In this document: positions 1 through 9,493 of the stretch, one piece after another | How the letters are laid out: each line of letters opens with the position of its first letter | How positions within the stretch are numbered: position 1 is the first letter of the stretch | Source of the DNA: Neptunomonas concharum | Lineage (GTDB): Bacteria > Pseudomonadota > Gammaproteobacteria > Pseudomonadales > Balneatricaceae | Reading direction: 5' to 3' | Assembly: GCF_008630635.1 (NCBI RefSeq) | Contig: NZ_CP043869.1 | Span: 1,364,001-1,428,000, forward strand | DNA: 64,000 bases | Notes under the pieces: model-generated | Databases searched by the model: none | Told to the model about the DNA's origin: nothing | The model's input: only the letters and a program-made list of their open reading frames with translations | Program-made: the position numbers and the translations under genes

Positions 1-3000
1 TGGCATCAGTGTTAACGACGTTACCGTTAATGAAGATGACGGTAGCATGACCTTCACGGTCACCCTGAGTAATCCAAGCACCTTGCCGGTTACGGTGGAT
101 TATGCGACTCAGGATGGCACCGCAACGGCGGGTCTGGATTATACGGCCGTTTCTGACACCCTGACCTTTGCACCAGGTGTGACGAGCCTGACGGTCACGA
201 TTCCTGTGGCGGATGACTTCATTGCCGAAGGTGGCGAGACACTGGATCTGGTGTTAAGTAACCCAACGAACGCTACGATCACAGATGATGTGGGCTTAGG
301 TATCATCCAAGATGAACCAACCCCAGGCCCAGCGGATACCATCAATGTCACTTTAAGTGGCCCAGCGACGGTTGCCGAAGGCGCGACAGCGACGTACACC
401 GTCACCTTAAGTGCAGCAGCGATCACCGATATGGTGGTTGATGTTGTGACCGGCCATGTCACCACCGATAATGGCGACTTGGTGCCGGTGACACAGCAAG
501 TGACGATCGCGGCAGGTACAACCACCGCGACACTGGATGTGACAAATACCGATGACGCCTATGCAGAAGGCGCCGAAGACTACACCGTTACCTTAACCGG
601 CTCCTTCGGTGGCGGCGGTTTTGAAGCGGTAAATATCGACACCACACCGGTGACGACCACCATCAATGACAACAGCCCAACCAACCCGGGTGTTGAGCCG
701 GATGCGGAAGTGATCAATATCACCCTGACAGGGGCCAGCGATGTTGCCGAAGGGGGTACAGCGACGTACACCATCCACTTCGATCAGCCGACGGCAACGC
801 CAATGGACATCGAAGTGGTCACCGGCCATATCACCACCGAAGATGGCGACCTGGTACCGACGACGTTCACCGTAACGGTGCCGGCGGGGGTCACCAGCCA
901 CGACTTCACGGTGAGTAACAATGACGACAACCTCTCAGAAGGTGATGAAGACTACAGCGTAGCGCTAACTGGCGTGACCAGCGGCGGTGGTTTTGAAACC
1001 ATCAATGTGAATACCGGTGCCGTGACTACCACCATCACCGATGATGAAGTGCTATCAATCAGCGTGAACGACGTCACCGTTAACGAAGATGCGGGTATCC
1101 TGACCTTCACGGTAAGCTTAAGCGTACCGACGACGGCGGATGTCACCTTCGACTACGCGACAGCGGATAACGGCAGTGCGTTAGCCGGCAGTGACTACAC
1201 CGCGGTCAGCGGCAGTGCAACGATCCCGGCAGGCAGCACACAAGTCACGATCGACGTACCGATCACCGACGACGTGTATCTGGAAAACCCAGAGACCTTC
1301 CTGATCAACCTGACCAACATCAGCAGTGGTGTGGTGGTGAGTGACGCGCAAGGCCAAGGAACCATCCTAGACGATAGCAGCACTTCACCGGAGACCAGTA
1401 CTCTGACGCTTACTTCAACGCCGAGCGTCCAAGAAGGTGGCACGATCACCTACACGGTTGACGTTGACAATGCACCGGTTGGCAGCCCCTTAGTGGTGAC
1501 ACTGGACAATGGCGCCATCATTACGATCCCTGTCGGTGCGACCACTGGCAGCGTTGATGTGACCGCACCGGATGATGTCTATGTAGACCCAGATACCGAC
1601 ATTGTTGTGGGTATTACCAGTGCGACGGGCGGTGAATACGAAGCCCTGGATACCAGTGATACCACGACAACCGTGCTAAGCGACGACAGCGACACCACCA
1701 CGGTGACGTTGGAAGCGACGCCTGCGGTTGAAGAGGGCGGCACCATCACGTACACCGCGACAGTAGACAATGCCCCAGAAGACACCCCACTGGTGATCAC
1801 GCTGGACAACGGCGCGACCATCACTATCCCGGTGGGCGGTACGACCGGCAGTGTAGACGTAACAGCACCGGATGACGTCTATGTCGACCCGGATAGCGAT
1901 ATTGTTGTGGGCATCAGCAGCACGACCGGTGGCAACTACGAGAACTTAGACACTACTGACACAGCCACTACGGTACTCAGTGATGACAGTGACCTCACCA
2001 CGTTGAGCCTCAGCGGCGCGACCACGGTGGCAGAAGGTGGCGATGCGACCTACACCCTAACCCTGAGCAACCCGGCTGAAACCGACATGACGGTTGACGT
2101 GGTCACCGGCCATATCACCACAGACGATGGCGACCTGATACCGACGACCATCACGGTTAATGTACCGGCTGGTGCGAGCACGGTTGACTTCACGGTGAGC
2201 AACAACCAAGACACCTTAGCCGAAGGCAACGAGAACTACAGCGTCGCCCTAACCGGCACGTTCACGGGCGGTAACTTCGAAAACCTCAGTGTAGATACCA
2301 CCCCGGTAACGACCACGATCATCGATGACGAAGGCACGCCATCGCTGACGATCAACGACGTCACCGTCGATGAATCGGCAGGCACGATGACCTTCACCGT
2401 CACCCTCAGCACCGCCTCCAGTGGCGATGTAAGCTTCAGCTACGCCTCTGCTGATAATGGCAGTGCGTTGGCGGGCGACGACTACACGGCGGTAAGTGGA
2501 ACCGGCACAATCACAGCGGGTCAGACCACGACCACCATCACGGTGCCGATCCTGGATGACAACATTGATGAAACGGCCGAGACCTTCCAGCTGAACCTAA
2601 CGGCGGTAACGTCAGGAGATGCCCAGATCGCCGATGGTCAAGGTATCGGTACCATCACCGACGAACCGACCCCAGGACCAGAAGACACGGTTCTGGTATC
2701 GATCAGTGGTGACACCTCGGTAGAAGAAGGTGAAGCGCCCGCGGCGTATGTTGTCACTGTGAGTGAAGCGCCACTGGTCGACATGACGGTCGACATCACC
2801 TACAGCTACCTCAGTGCAGAGACAGGGGACATCGTAGCGGCGACCACGCAGGTAACGATCCCGGCGGGCAGCACCAGCGTACCGTTCACGGTCGAAACGG
2901 TGGACGATGCGTATGCTGAAGGTGCGGAAGACTTTGCGGTGACGATCAGTAACCCAAGCAGCGGCGGCTTTGAAGCAGCGGCGGTGAACCCCGCGGCTGC

Positions 3001-6000
3001 GAGTGTCACGACCACGATCAACGACGAAAGCTCACCGACCTCCGAAGACACGGCAACGATCAGCCTTGCGGGAGATAACAGTGTAATCGAAGGTAATGTA
3101 GCGACCTACACAGTTAGCGTAGACCGTATACCGTTAACGGATATGGTGGTGAGTGTCCAAACGGGCCATGTCACGACAGAAGATGGCGACTATGTACCGT
3201 TGCTGACGACGGTAACGATCCCGGCGGGCCAGCAAACGGTCAGCTTCACAGTTACGACGACAGACGACAACTTAGCGGAAGCGACAGAGAGCTACACGGT
3301 AACGATGACGAATGTCACGGGCGGTGGGTTCGAGAACACGGTGCTGGGCGTAAGTCAGGTGACGACGGTGATTACGGATGAGCCTGTACCAGGGCCTGAA
3401 GATACAGCACTTGTCTCCATTGTTGGCGATCAAACTATCATCGAAGGTAATACTTCAACGGTTTATACCGTCAGCGTTGACCAAGCGGCATCGGATGTAA
3501 CCACGCCAATAACGGTAGCGCTTGTATATAGCGGCGTAGCGATTGATGGTACTGACTTTACAGGGGTTGCTAATGTAACAATTCCTGCGGGCAGCAACAG
3601 TGTCGATTTCACAATTGATACCTTAGATGACAATCTGGCTGAAGGCTCTGAAGTCTTTACGATCACGCTAGGTGCGATTACCGACACTAACTTTGAAGCG
3701 ATCGAACCGGATAGTGTTAACAATAGTGTTGATACGACAATTACGGATAACGATGTTGTTGGCATCAGCGTCAACGACGTTACCGTTAATGAAGATGACG
3801 GTAGCATGACCTTTACGGTCACCCTGAGTAATCCAAGTACCTCACCGGTTACGGTGGATTATGCGACTCAGGATGGCACCGCAACGGCGGGTCTGGATTA
3901 TACGGCTGTATCTGACACTCTGACCTTTGCGCCGGGAGTCACTAGCTTAACTGTTACAGTACCTGTAACAGATGATTTCATTGCAGAAGGTGCAGAGACA
4001 CTGGATCTAGTGTTAAGTAACCCAACGAACGCTACGATCATAGATAATGTGGGCTTGGGTACTATTCTTGATGAGCCTGTTGGTTCAGAGGACGCTGCCT
4101 TAGTATCTATTACCGGCGATCAAACGATTGTGGAAAGCGAGCTTTCTGCAGTTTATACCGTGAGCGTCAATAGGCCAGCAAGTGAGGTTACAACACCGAT
4201 CACTGTGGCTCTAACCTATTCTGGTGTTGCAATTGATGGTACAGACTTTACAGGTGTAGCAAGTGTTACCATCCCTGCAGGTAGTAATAGCGTTGACTTC
4301 AATATCCAGACACTGGATGACGTGTTTGCCGAGGGTAGTGAAAGCTTCACAATTACCTTAGGCACCATTACAGACGGTAACTTTGAGGCGATTTCGGCAG
4401 ATCCTTCTGCTAATAACGTGCTCAGCAATATTATTGATGAGCCAACCCCAGGGCCAGAAGATACAGTAACTGTTAATTTGACGGGGCCAACTTCTGTCCC
4501 TGAAGGTGATGTTGCAACTTACACAGTAACGTTGACGGAAGAAGCGGTTACGGATATGACGCTGAACGTTACTCTTACTCATATTGATACGGTGACGGGT
4601 GACATCTCTTCCTATGACACTACTGTTACAGTAGCAGCGGGTAGTTCTACTGGAACCTTCGATGTGAACACACAGGATGATTTCTTCGACGAAGGAACAG
4701 AGGACTACAATGTCTCCATTAGCCTGCCAGCTGTTGTTGGTGGAGGTTTTGAGAATGTTGTTGTAGGGACAGACTCTCAAACCACCGGCATCATTGATAA
4801 TGATACAACGCCGATTATTGTTACACCGGGCGAAGCTCACGTATCTGAAGAAGGATTTGATATTGCGCTTGGCTTCTTTGATCAGGGGATTCCAGATGGA
4901 GTGGGTTCAGTTGACCAAACAGACTCGGCATCTGCTAGTGGAACAATTTCTGCGACGGATGCGGACGGTGGTGTATTAAGCTATACCTTGGATCTTCCTA
5001 CAGGCCCAAGTGCTAATTTGTCCTCAGGTGGCGAGGCTGTCACGTGGGCATTGACAGATAGCCAAACATTGGTAGGTAGCACTTCTCAAGGTGATGTGAT
5101 CAGGGTAACTATTGATAATAACGGTAACTATGATGTGGATCTTTTAAGGCAGATTGATCATACCGATCCGACCCAAGAAGATACTGAAGTAGTTGAAGTA
5201 CCTGTTATCGTCAGTGATGGTACCAATAGCTCTTCAACTAACCTGACAGTCGTTATCGAAGATGACTCTCCAACGACAGGAGGTTTGGTACAAACAGTCC
5301 ACGTGCCGATCGATACGATCAGCGTCACAGGCTTGCAGGCAGGCTTTATTAACTCAGTTGCTAGTGATGGTACATCAACTTCAATAACTAATATTGAGTT
5401 AAATGATGGAGATGCGCTTACTGATCAACTTGAGTGGGGTACAGCAGCGTCTTCTGCTGGTCGTTCTGGTTATGTCTTTGTTGATGACACAGGGCTTAAA
5501 ACAGGTGAGTTGGTAACGACGAATTCAATATTTGAAGTAGGTCAATTTACCCATAATAACTTCCCGGTTTTTGCACCAAGTTTGGATACTACGGTATTAA
5601 GCGTTAACTTTACTGTTAATGTGAATGGTGTTGATAATCCGCTTAATATGCTAATTAACCTAGACCATAACGAAACACCAAATAATGGAGCTGATCCACG
5701 AGATATCATTACGATTTCTGGATCTAGTCAGTCGTTTACGGTTGATGGGCAAGACTATGAAGTTGTAATTCGAGGCTTCTCTGCAAACCCTGGTGACACT
5801 CCTGTGACACAAATATTTACGGACGAGAACGCAGCGAATACCTTTACTCTGTATGCGGAAATCGTTTCTACGGATCCATTACCAAGTATATCGGGCAATG
5901 TAACATCCAAATCGGGTGCTGATGGTATTGATACAGTTGTTTGGGGATCAACCAGCAGTAGCTATGGCACGATGGCCGTTAATTCCGATGGTAGTTATGA

Positions 6001-6565
6001 CTTCACTGTGAATCGAGCGACTAAAGACTCATTAGCGCCTGATGAAGTTATCACCGAGAGTTTCAGTTACACGGTAACGGATAATGATGGTGATACTGCA
6101 ACGTCATCTGTAACCATTTTGATTGCTGGTGCTACAGTGGTTGCTGGCGCTACATCCGGTAATGACACTTTAACTGGAACGAGTAATGCGGACTTCTTGA
6201 TAGGGATTGGTGGCAATGACATTCTAACCGGTGGTGATGGCGATGATGTCTTCCAGTGGCTCCAAGGTGATACAGGGTCTGATACCGTTACTGACTTTGC
6301 GGTTTACCAAAATGTCGGCGATGAGCGTGATGTTCTGGATCTCAGTGATTTGTTGCAGGGTGAAAGCCATGATCTAAATACGTTAACGAACTACTTAAGC
6401 TTCTCACAGCAAGGTTCTGATACGTTGATTGAGGTCAGCAGCTCTGGTACTGGAGGACCTGATCAAACTATTCTGCTTCAGAATGTTGATTTGGGCGCCG
6501 GTGTTAGAACTGATGCGGAAATTATTCAAGAGTTGCTGGATAACAACCAGCTGATTGTTGATTAA
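1..6565 (+). CDS. Giant Calx-beta/RTX adhesin, type I secreted (5'-truncated)
   Basis: The reading frame is open from base 2, so the gene begins before the window; about 2187 residues are visible. They hold about 14 tandem Calx-beta-like modules of 90-130 residues, each opening with a V.EG or VNED signature and closing with acidic DDE, DEP or DND motifs that are likely calcium sites. A bacterial Ig-like/T1SS-143-type segment follows (about bases 4800-6100), then RTX nonapeptide-like motifs (GNDTLTG, GGNDILTGGDGDD, about 6160-6250) and an acidic C-terminus ending in a hydrophobic tail. This is the arrangement of LapA-type biofilm adhesins exported by type I secretion. No ABC exporter or LapD/LapG is in the window. 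There is no cysteine in the repeats. A different repeat-protein role cannot be excluded. Confidence 0.9.
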   Translation, partial: GISVNDVTVNEDDGSMTFTVTLSNPSTLPVTVDYATQDGTATAGLDYTAVSDTLTFAPGVTSLTVTIPVADDFIAEGGETLDLVLSNPTNATITDDVGLGIIQDEPTPGPADTINVTLSGPATVAEGATATYTVTLSAAAITDMVVDVVTGHVTTDNGDLVPVTQQVTIAAGTTTATLDVTNTDDAYAEGAEDYTVTLTGSFGGGGFEAVNIDTTPVTTTINDNSPTNPGVEPDAEVINITLTGASDVAEGGTATYTIHFDQPTATPMDIEVVTGHITTEDGDLVPTTFTVTVPAGVTSHDFTVSNNDDNLSEGDEDYSVALTGVTSGGGFETINVNTGAVTTTITDDEVLSISVNDVTVNEDAGILTFTVSLSVPTTADVTFDYATADNGSALAGSDYTAVSGSATIPAGSTQVTIDVPITDDVYLENPETFLINLTNISSGVVVSDAQGQGTILDDSSTSPETSTLTLTSTPSVQEGGTITYTVDVDNAPVGSPLVVTLDNGAIITIPVGATTGSVDVTAPDDVYVDPDTDIVVGITSATGGEYEALDTSDTTTTVLSDDSDTTTVTLEATPAVEEGGTITYTATVDNAPEDTPLVITLDNGATITIPVGGTTGSVDVTAPDDVYVDPDSDIVVGISSTTGGNYENLDTTDTATTVLSDDSDLTTLSLSGATTVAEGGDATYTLTLSNPAETDMTVDVVTGHITTDDGDLIPTTITVNVPAGASTVDFTVSNNQDTLAEGNENYSVALTGTFTGGNFENLSVDTTPVTTTIIDDEGTPSLTINDVTVDESAGTMTFTVTLSTASSGDVSFSYASADNGSALAGDDYTAVSGTGTITAGQTTTTITVPILDDNIDETAETFQLNLTAVTSGDAQIADGQGIGTITDEPTPGPEDTVLVSISGDTSVEEGEAPAAYVVTVSEAPLVDMTVDITYSYLSAETGDIVAATTQVTIPAGSTSVPFTVETVDDAYAEGAEDFAVTISNPSSGGFEAAAVNPAAASVTTTINDESSPTSEDTATISLAGDNSVIEGNVATYTVSVDRIPLTDMVVSVQTGHVTTEDGDYVPLLTTVTIPAGQQTVSFTVTTTDDNLAEATESYTVTMTNVTGGGFENTVLGVSQVTTVITDEPVPGPEDTALVSIVGDQTIIEGNTSTVYTVSVDQAASDVTTPITVALVYSGVAIDGTDFTGVANVTIPAGSNSVDFTIDTLDDNLAEGSEVFTITLGAITDTNFEAIEPDSVNNSVDTTITDNDVVGISVNDVTVNEDDGSMTFTVTLSNPSTSPVTVDYATQDGTATAGLDYTAVSDTLTFAPGVTSLTVTVPVTDDFIAEGAETLDLVLSNPTNATIIDNVGLGTILDEPVGSEDAALVSITGDQTIVESELSAVYTVSVNRPASEVTTPITVALTYSGVAIDGTDFTGVASVTIPAGSNSVDFNIQTLDDVFAEGSESFTITLGTITDGNFEAISADPSANNVLSNIIDEPTPGPEDTVTVNLTGPTSVPEGDVATYTVTLTEEAVTDMTLNVTLTHIDTVTGDISSYDTTVTVAAGSSTGTFDVNTQDDFFDEGTEDYNVSISLPAVVGGGFENVVVGTDSQTTGIIDNDTTPIIVTPGEAHVSEEGFDIALGFFDQGIPDGVGSVDQTDSASASGTISATDADGGVLSYTLDLPTGPSANLSSGGEAVTWALTDSQTLVGSTSQGDVIRVTIDNNGNYDVDLLRQIDHTDPTQEDTEVVEVPVIVSDGTNSSSTNLTVVIEDDSPTTGGLVQTVHVPIDTISVTGLQAGFINSVASDGTSTSITNIELNDGDALTDQLEWGTAASSAGRSGYVFVDDTGLKTGELVTTNSIFEVGQFTHNNFPVFAPSLDTTVLSVNFTVNVNGVDNPLNMLINLDHNETPNNGADPRDIITISGSSQSFTVDGQDYEVVIRGFSANPGDTPVTQIFTDENAANTFTLYAEIVSTDPLPSISGNVTSKSGADGIDTVVWGSTSSSYGTMAVNSDGSYDFTVNRATKDSLAPDEVITESFSYTVTDNDGDTATSSVTILIAGATVVAGATSGNDTLTGTSNADFLIGIGGNDILTGGDGDDVFQWLQGDTGSDTVTDFAVYQNVGDERDVLDLSDLLQGESHDLNTLTNYLSFSQQGSDTLIEVSSSGTGGPDQTILLQNVDLGAGVRTDAEIIQELLDNNQLIVD
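2..4080 (+). repeat. Near-identical internal Calx-beta repeat copies
   Basis: Bases 2-310 and 3760-4070 encode nearly the same module and are almost identical at DNA level, differing mostly at silent sites. Modules at about 1390-1690 and 1690-1990 form a second, tandem pair. These long repeats are likely to recombine and to cause assembly problems. Confidence 0.8.
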
Positions 6566-6598
6566 TCATGCTTAACACTTAGCGAGAAGCTCTAATTA

Positions 6599-6630
6599 AA
6601 GCCCCGATTTTTCGGGGCTTTTCTTTTATG
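6599..6630 (+). terminator. Rho-independent terminator of the adhesin gene
   Basis: The stem GCCCCGA/TCGGGGC with a short T-rich loop at 6601-6618 is followed by TTTTCTTTT. It lies about 35 bases past the adhesin stop and separates that gene from the ttcA promoter. Confidence 0.85.
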
Positions 6631-6636
6631 GAAAAA

Positions 6637-6666
6637 CTGGGGCTTAGGAATAGATTTCGGTATAAT
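6637..6666 (+). promoter_or_regulatory. Candidate sigma-70 promoter of ttcA
   Basis: A perfect TATAAT lies at 6661-6666, with only a weak -35 (around 6637-6643). It would give a leader of about 25 bases before the ttcA ATG. Confidence 0.5.
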
Positions 6667-6698
6667 CCCGCGCTTTAACACATTTGCTCGTGCATCCA

Positions 6699-7592
6699 AT
6701 GACAACGAATCTTGAACAAGATAATGCTCTAGAAAAGAGAAATAAAACGCGCTTAAATAAATTGCAGAAACGTCTTCGTCGCGAGATGGGCCAGGCAATT
6801 GAAAACTTCAATATGATTGAAGATGGCGATAAAGTGATGGTTTGCCTTTCAGGGGGGAAAGACTCCTATGCGATGCTGGATATTCTAATGAATCTTCAGC
6901 GTAGTGCACCCATCTCTTTTGAGCTTGTCGCGGTTAATCTTGACCAAAAACAACCGGGCTTTCCTGAGCATGTACTACCCGAGTATCTTGCTTCTATAGA
7001 TGTGCCTTTTCACATCGTGGAGCGTGATACATACTCAGTCGTGAAGTCGGTAGTACCAGAGGGTAAGACGACGTGTGCGCTTTGTTCTCGCCTTCGTCGA
7101 GGTACATTGTACGGGTTTGCAGAAGAGATCGGGGCAAATAAAATAGCGTTAGGTCACCATCGTGATGATATTTTAGAAACGTTCTTCCTAAACATGTTTT
7201 ATGGCGGAAAGCTAAAATCGATGCCGCCAAAGTTAGTGTCAGATGACGGTAAAAATATGGTTATTCGCCCGCTCGCTTACGCTAGAGAAAAAGATATAGC
7301 AGAGTATGCCGAGCTTAAAGAATTTCCTATTATTCCGTGTAATCTTTGTGGTTCTCAGGATAATTTGCAGCGACAAGTTATTAAAGAGATGCTTCAGCAA
7401 TGGGATAAACACCATCCCGGGCGTATTGAAACTATGTTTCGTTCTTTGCAACATGTTGTGCCTTCTCATCTTGCCGATACACAGCTATTTGACTTTAAGT
7501 CCCTTGAGTTAGGTTTTGCACATGGAGTAGGTCCCAAAACCGAGGCAAATATTAATGAAGGGCCTGAAATGATTGATATTTTATCGGTCTGA
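6699..7592 (+). CDS. ttcA: tRNA 2-thiocytidine(32) synthetase TtcA
   Basis: TtcA thiolates cytidine 32 in certain tRNAs, using ATP and a [4Fe-4S] cluster. The 297-residue protein shows the PP-loop SGGKDS near residue 52, and the two CxxC pairs CALC and CNLC that hold the cluster and take part in sulfur transfer. GHHRDD and the C-terminal region also fit the family. A TTG five codons upstream could start the frame, but ATG 6699 gives the usual N-terminus (MTTNLEQ). The gene appears to be transcribed alone. Confidence 0.95.
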   Translation: MTTNLEQDNALEKRNKTRLNKLQKRLRREMGQAIENFNMIEDGDKVMVCLSGGKDSYAMLDILMNLQRSAPISFELVAVNLDQKQPGFPEHVLPEYLASIDVPFHIVERDTYSVVKSVVPEGKTTCALCSRLRRGTLYGFAEEIGANKIALGHHRDDILETFFLNMFYGGKLKSMPPKLVSDDGKNMVIRPLAYAREKDIAEYAELKEFPIIPCNLCGSQDNLQRQVIKEMLQQWDKHHPGRIETMFRSLQHVVPSHLADTQLFDFKSLELGFAHGVGPKTEANINEGPEMIDILSV

Positions 7593-7721
7593 TAGTATTG
7601 CTTTGCTGATAAAAACAGCTTTCTGTTATAGACTGTTGAGTGTACGTGTTTCATTGCTAGGATTGCTTGATATCTACATATAAATAGTGCGTAAGCGACG
7701 AACAATAACTCATGAGGGAAT

Positions 7722-8492
7722 ATGAGCGACAATAGCAGTAAGCTACATCAGCGGGCGGTTTATTTGCGTAATTTACTTATTGCTCATGTGACGGGCAGGA
7801 GTGTAAATGAGGCAGATTACCATAAGCTGCGCCATTACTTTATGGGACATAAGGATACGTCCCGTATTATACCTAGCGTTCTTGAGAAGCACCCTGATTT
7901 GTCAGATCTATGGCAAATGATGAAGTACAACTACGCCTCCCATGAGGATAGGAAAGCGTTTATTGACTCTGAATTCTCCCCTTTTTTGGCAAAACTTTCT
8001 CCTGACTCCTCTCAGCCGTCTCAAGCTTTACTGTCTCAGAATCAATTTATCGACGAACCTACTCTACTTAAACATTGGCTTAAGGCAAATGAAATGTTGG
8101 AGATGAATCCACCTGTGGCTTCAGAGCAGATGAAAGTTTTACTTGAAAAACTTTGCCATCAAATCCTCAGAGAGCTAAAGGTTGTGCCTGACCCACGGCA
8201 GCATGACTTAACGCCTTTGGTCTCGTTGACTGAGCGTTCTCTGTTGCTATCCCCAGGTAAGCAGCATTATTTGGTCGTAAAAGCTTTGGTTGCGGGTTGC
8301 AGTGAAGCAATGAGTGCGATCGATAATCTAACGGCTGAGGGTATCAGTGTCATTACAGATCAAGCAGCTATCCCCAAGATTGATAAACCGACATCTCTCG
8401 TTCTAATTAATTTATATGGCAGTTTGGCTTCTATGTTGTTGTCTGGATGGCGTGTACGGCAGATGTTAGTAGAGGGAAACTCGCAAAGATAG
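7722..8492 (+). CDS. Abortive-infection (Abi_C)-like protein, tentative
   Basis: The 256-residue protein is soluble, with no signal peptide or membrane segment. No enzyme motif was seen. From memory, its layout resembles abortive-infection family proteins with a C-terminal Abi_C domain: residues 62-90 follow the pattern W.xxK.x.Y.xxxR.xFI..EF.P.L. Residues 118-150 resemble the Al..dP..A...LLE.lc..IL helix pair. Residues 162-205 resemble the D-L..L...L.L.P.......L..G segment, and residues 221-245 resemble the terminal LxxNLxGSLAxxLL..W..R helix. The basic RN..D.HG motif expected near residues 203-212 is not recognisable. GAGGGA precedes ATG 7722. The gene sits alone between housekeeping genes. 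It could simply be an unknown conserved protein. Confidence 0.45.
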   Translation: MSDNSSKLHQRAVYLRNLLIAHVTGRSVNEADYHKLRHYFMGHKDTSRIIPSVLEKHPDLSDLWQMMKYNYASHEDRKAFIDSEFSPFLAKLSPDSSQPSQALLSQNQFIDEPTLLKHWLKANEMLEMNPPVASEQMKVLLEKLCHQILRELKVVPDPRQHDLTPLVSLTERSLLLSPGKQHYLVVKALVAGCSEAMSAIDNLTAEGISVITDQAAIPKIDKPTSLVLINLYGSLASMLLSGWRVRQMLVEGNSQR

Positions 8493-8561
8493 GGTTTTCC
8501 TTTATCTTTTTCTTTGTTAGTGTGCGAAGAGCCTCGCTAACAAAAATAAGAGAAAGATCCT

Positions 8562-9338
8562 ATGAAAGAGTTTATTCAGCGCCGAGATAAAAACGGGGTA
8601 GCTTACCTAACACTGTGTCGACCATCAGCATATAACAGCCTATCTATGGCATTAATGCAGCAGCTATTCGAAACTTTAGATGAGATTGAAACCGACCTCT
8701 CTATCCGTACTGTTGTTATTAAGGGAGACGGTAAAGGTTTTTGTGCAGGCCATGACCTAAAAGAGATGCTTGATGCTGGAGAGGAATCTTTTTATCAACT
8801 AACCTTTGAAACCTGCTATAAGGTAATGCAAAAAATTACCAGCCTTCCCATTCCTGTAATAGCGCAAGTGCACGGTGTAGCGACCGCGGCAGGGTGTCAA
8901 CTAGTGGCTAGTTGTGACTTAGCTTATGCAGCTGATAATGCACGTTTTGGTACACCGGGCGTTAATATCGGATTATTCTGTTCAACTCCCATGGTGGCTT
9001 TATCTAGGGCCGTTATGCCCAAACACTCGATGGAAATGTTACTGACCGGTAAATTGATTAGTGCTGCTCGTGCGGAATCGATGGGGTTAATTAATGCCGT
9101 AGTACCTGAAAACTCTCTGGAGCAAGAAGTAGAAGCGGTTGCGTCGTTAGTGGCTAGCAAATCGCGACATACATTGGCAGTTGGCAAACGTGCTTTTTAT
9201 CAACAAAAAGACCAATCACTTGCTGATGCTTATATCCACTGCAGTCAAATCATGGTCAGTAATATGCTTTCAGAGGATGCACAAGAAGGTATTGATGCGT
9301 TTATTGCAAAACGACAACCTGTGTGGAAACATTGCTAG
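8562..9338 (+). CDS. Enoyl-CoA hydratase/isomerase family protein (ECHDC3-like)
   Basis: A 258-residue crotonase-fold protein. GHDLKEM (about residues 64-70) and the oxyanion-hole stretch AAGCQLVASCDLA (about residues 108-120) mark the CoA-binding core. FGTPGVNIGLFCSTP (about residues 128-142) is typical of the ECHDC3-like branch. The glutamates that act as acid/base in classical hydratases are not obvious, so the acyl-CoA substrate and the exact reaction (hydration, isomerisation or other) are open. It is a single gene with its own ribosome site and a downstream hairpin. Confidence 0.85.
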   Translation: MKEFIQRRDKNGVAYLTLCRPSAYNSLSMALMQQLFETLDEIETDLSIRTVVIKGDGKGFCAGHDLKEMLDAGEESFYQLTFETCYKVMQKITSLPIPVIAQVHGVATAAGCQLVASCDLAYAADNARFGTPGVNIGLFCSTPMVALSRAVMPKHSMEMLLTGKLISAARAESMGLINAVVPENSLEQEVEAVASLVASKSRHTLAVGKRAFYQQKDQSLADAYIHCSQIMVSNMLSEDAQEGIDAFIAKRQPVWKHC

Positions 9339-9351
9339 AACCTTTTAAAGG

Positions 9352-9386
9352 AAGAGGGAGAGCAACTGAGTGCTCTCCCTTAATAT
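9352..9386. terminator. Convergent hairpin between crotonase and cydX
   Basis: GGGAGAGCA and TGCTCTCCC arms around 9356-9379 form a stem with a short loop, followed by TTAATATTT on the plus strand. It lies between convergent genes and could act in both directions. Confidence 0.6.
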
Positions 9387-9485
9387 TTAGTATCTGCTCT
9401 CCTCTTCAGCATCAAGCCACATTGCGTTGATGATGCCAAAGCTACACGCCAGCAAAACTCCCAGTATCCATGCAAAGTACCACAT
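9387..9485 (-). CDS. cydX: Cytochrome bd small subunit CydX
   Basis: A 32-residue single-span membrane protein beginning MWYFAWILGVLLACSFG and ending in an acidic tail (DAEEESRY). This is the classical CydX (YbgT) pattern, required for stable, active cytochrome bd-I. It starts 8 bases after the cydB stop and has a GGAG ribosome site overlapping the gap. Because of its size it is easily missed in gene calling. Confidence 0.95.
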   Translation of the reverse strand: MWYFAWILGVLLACSFGIINAMWLDAEEESRY

Positions 9486-9493
9486 AAAAACTC

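Noticed and set aside
139-3051. Several long open frames on the minus strand inside the adhesin (for example 139-525, 580-774, 1579-1824, 2806-3051)
   Set aside because: They mirror the Thr/Val/Asp-rich repeats and GC-biased codons of the plus-strand gene; none has a ribosome site or family features.
4794-4979. A 61-codon plus-strand frame inside the adhesin
   Set aside because: Lies wholly inside the adhesin in another frame, low-complexity, no ribosome site.
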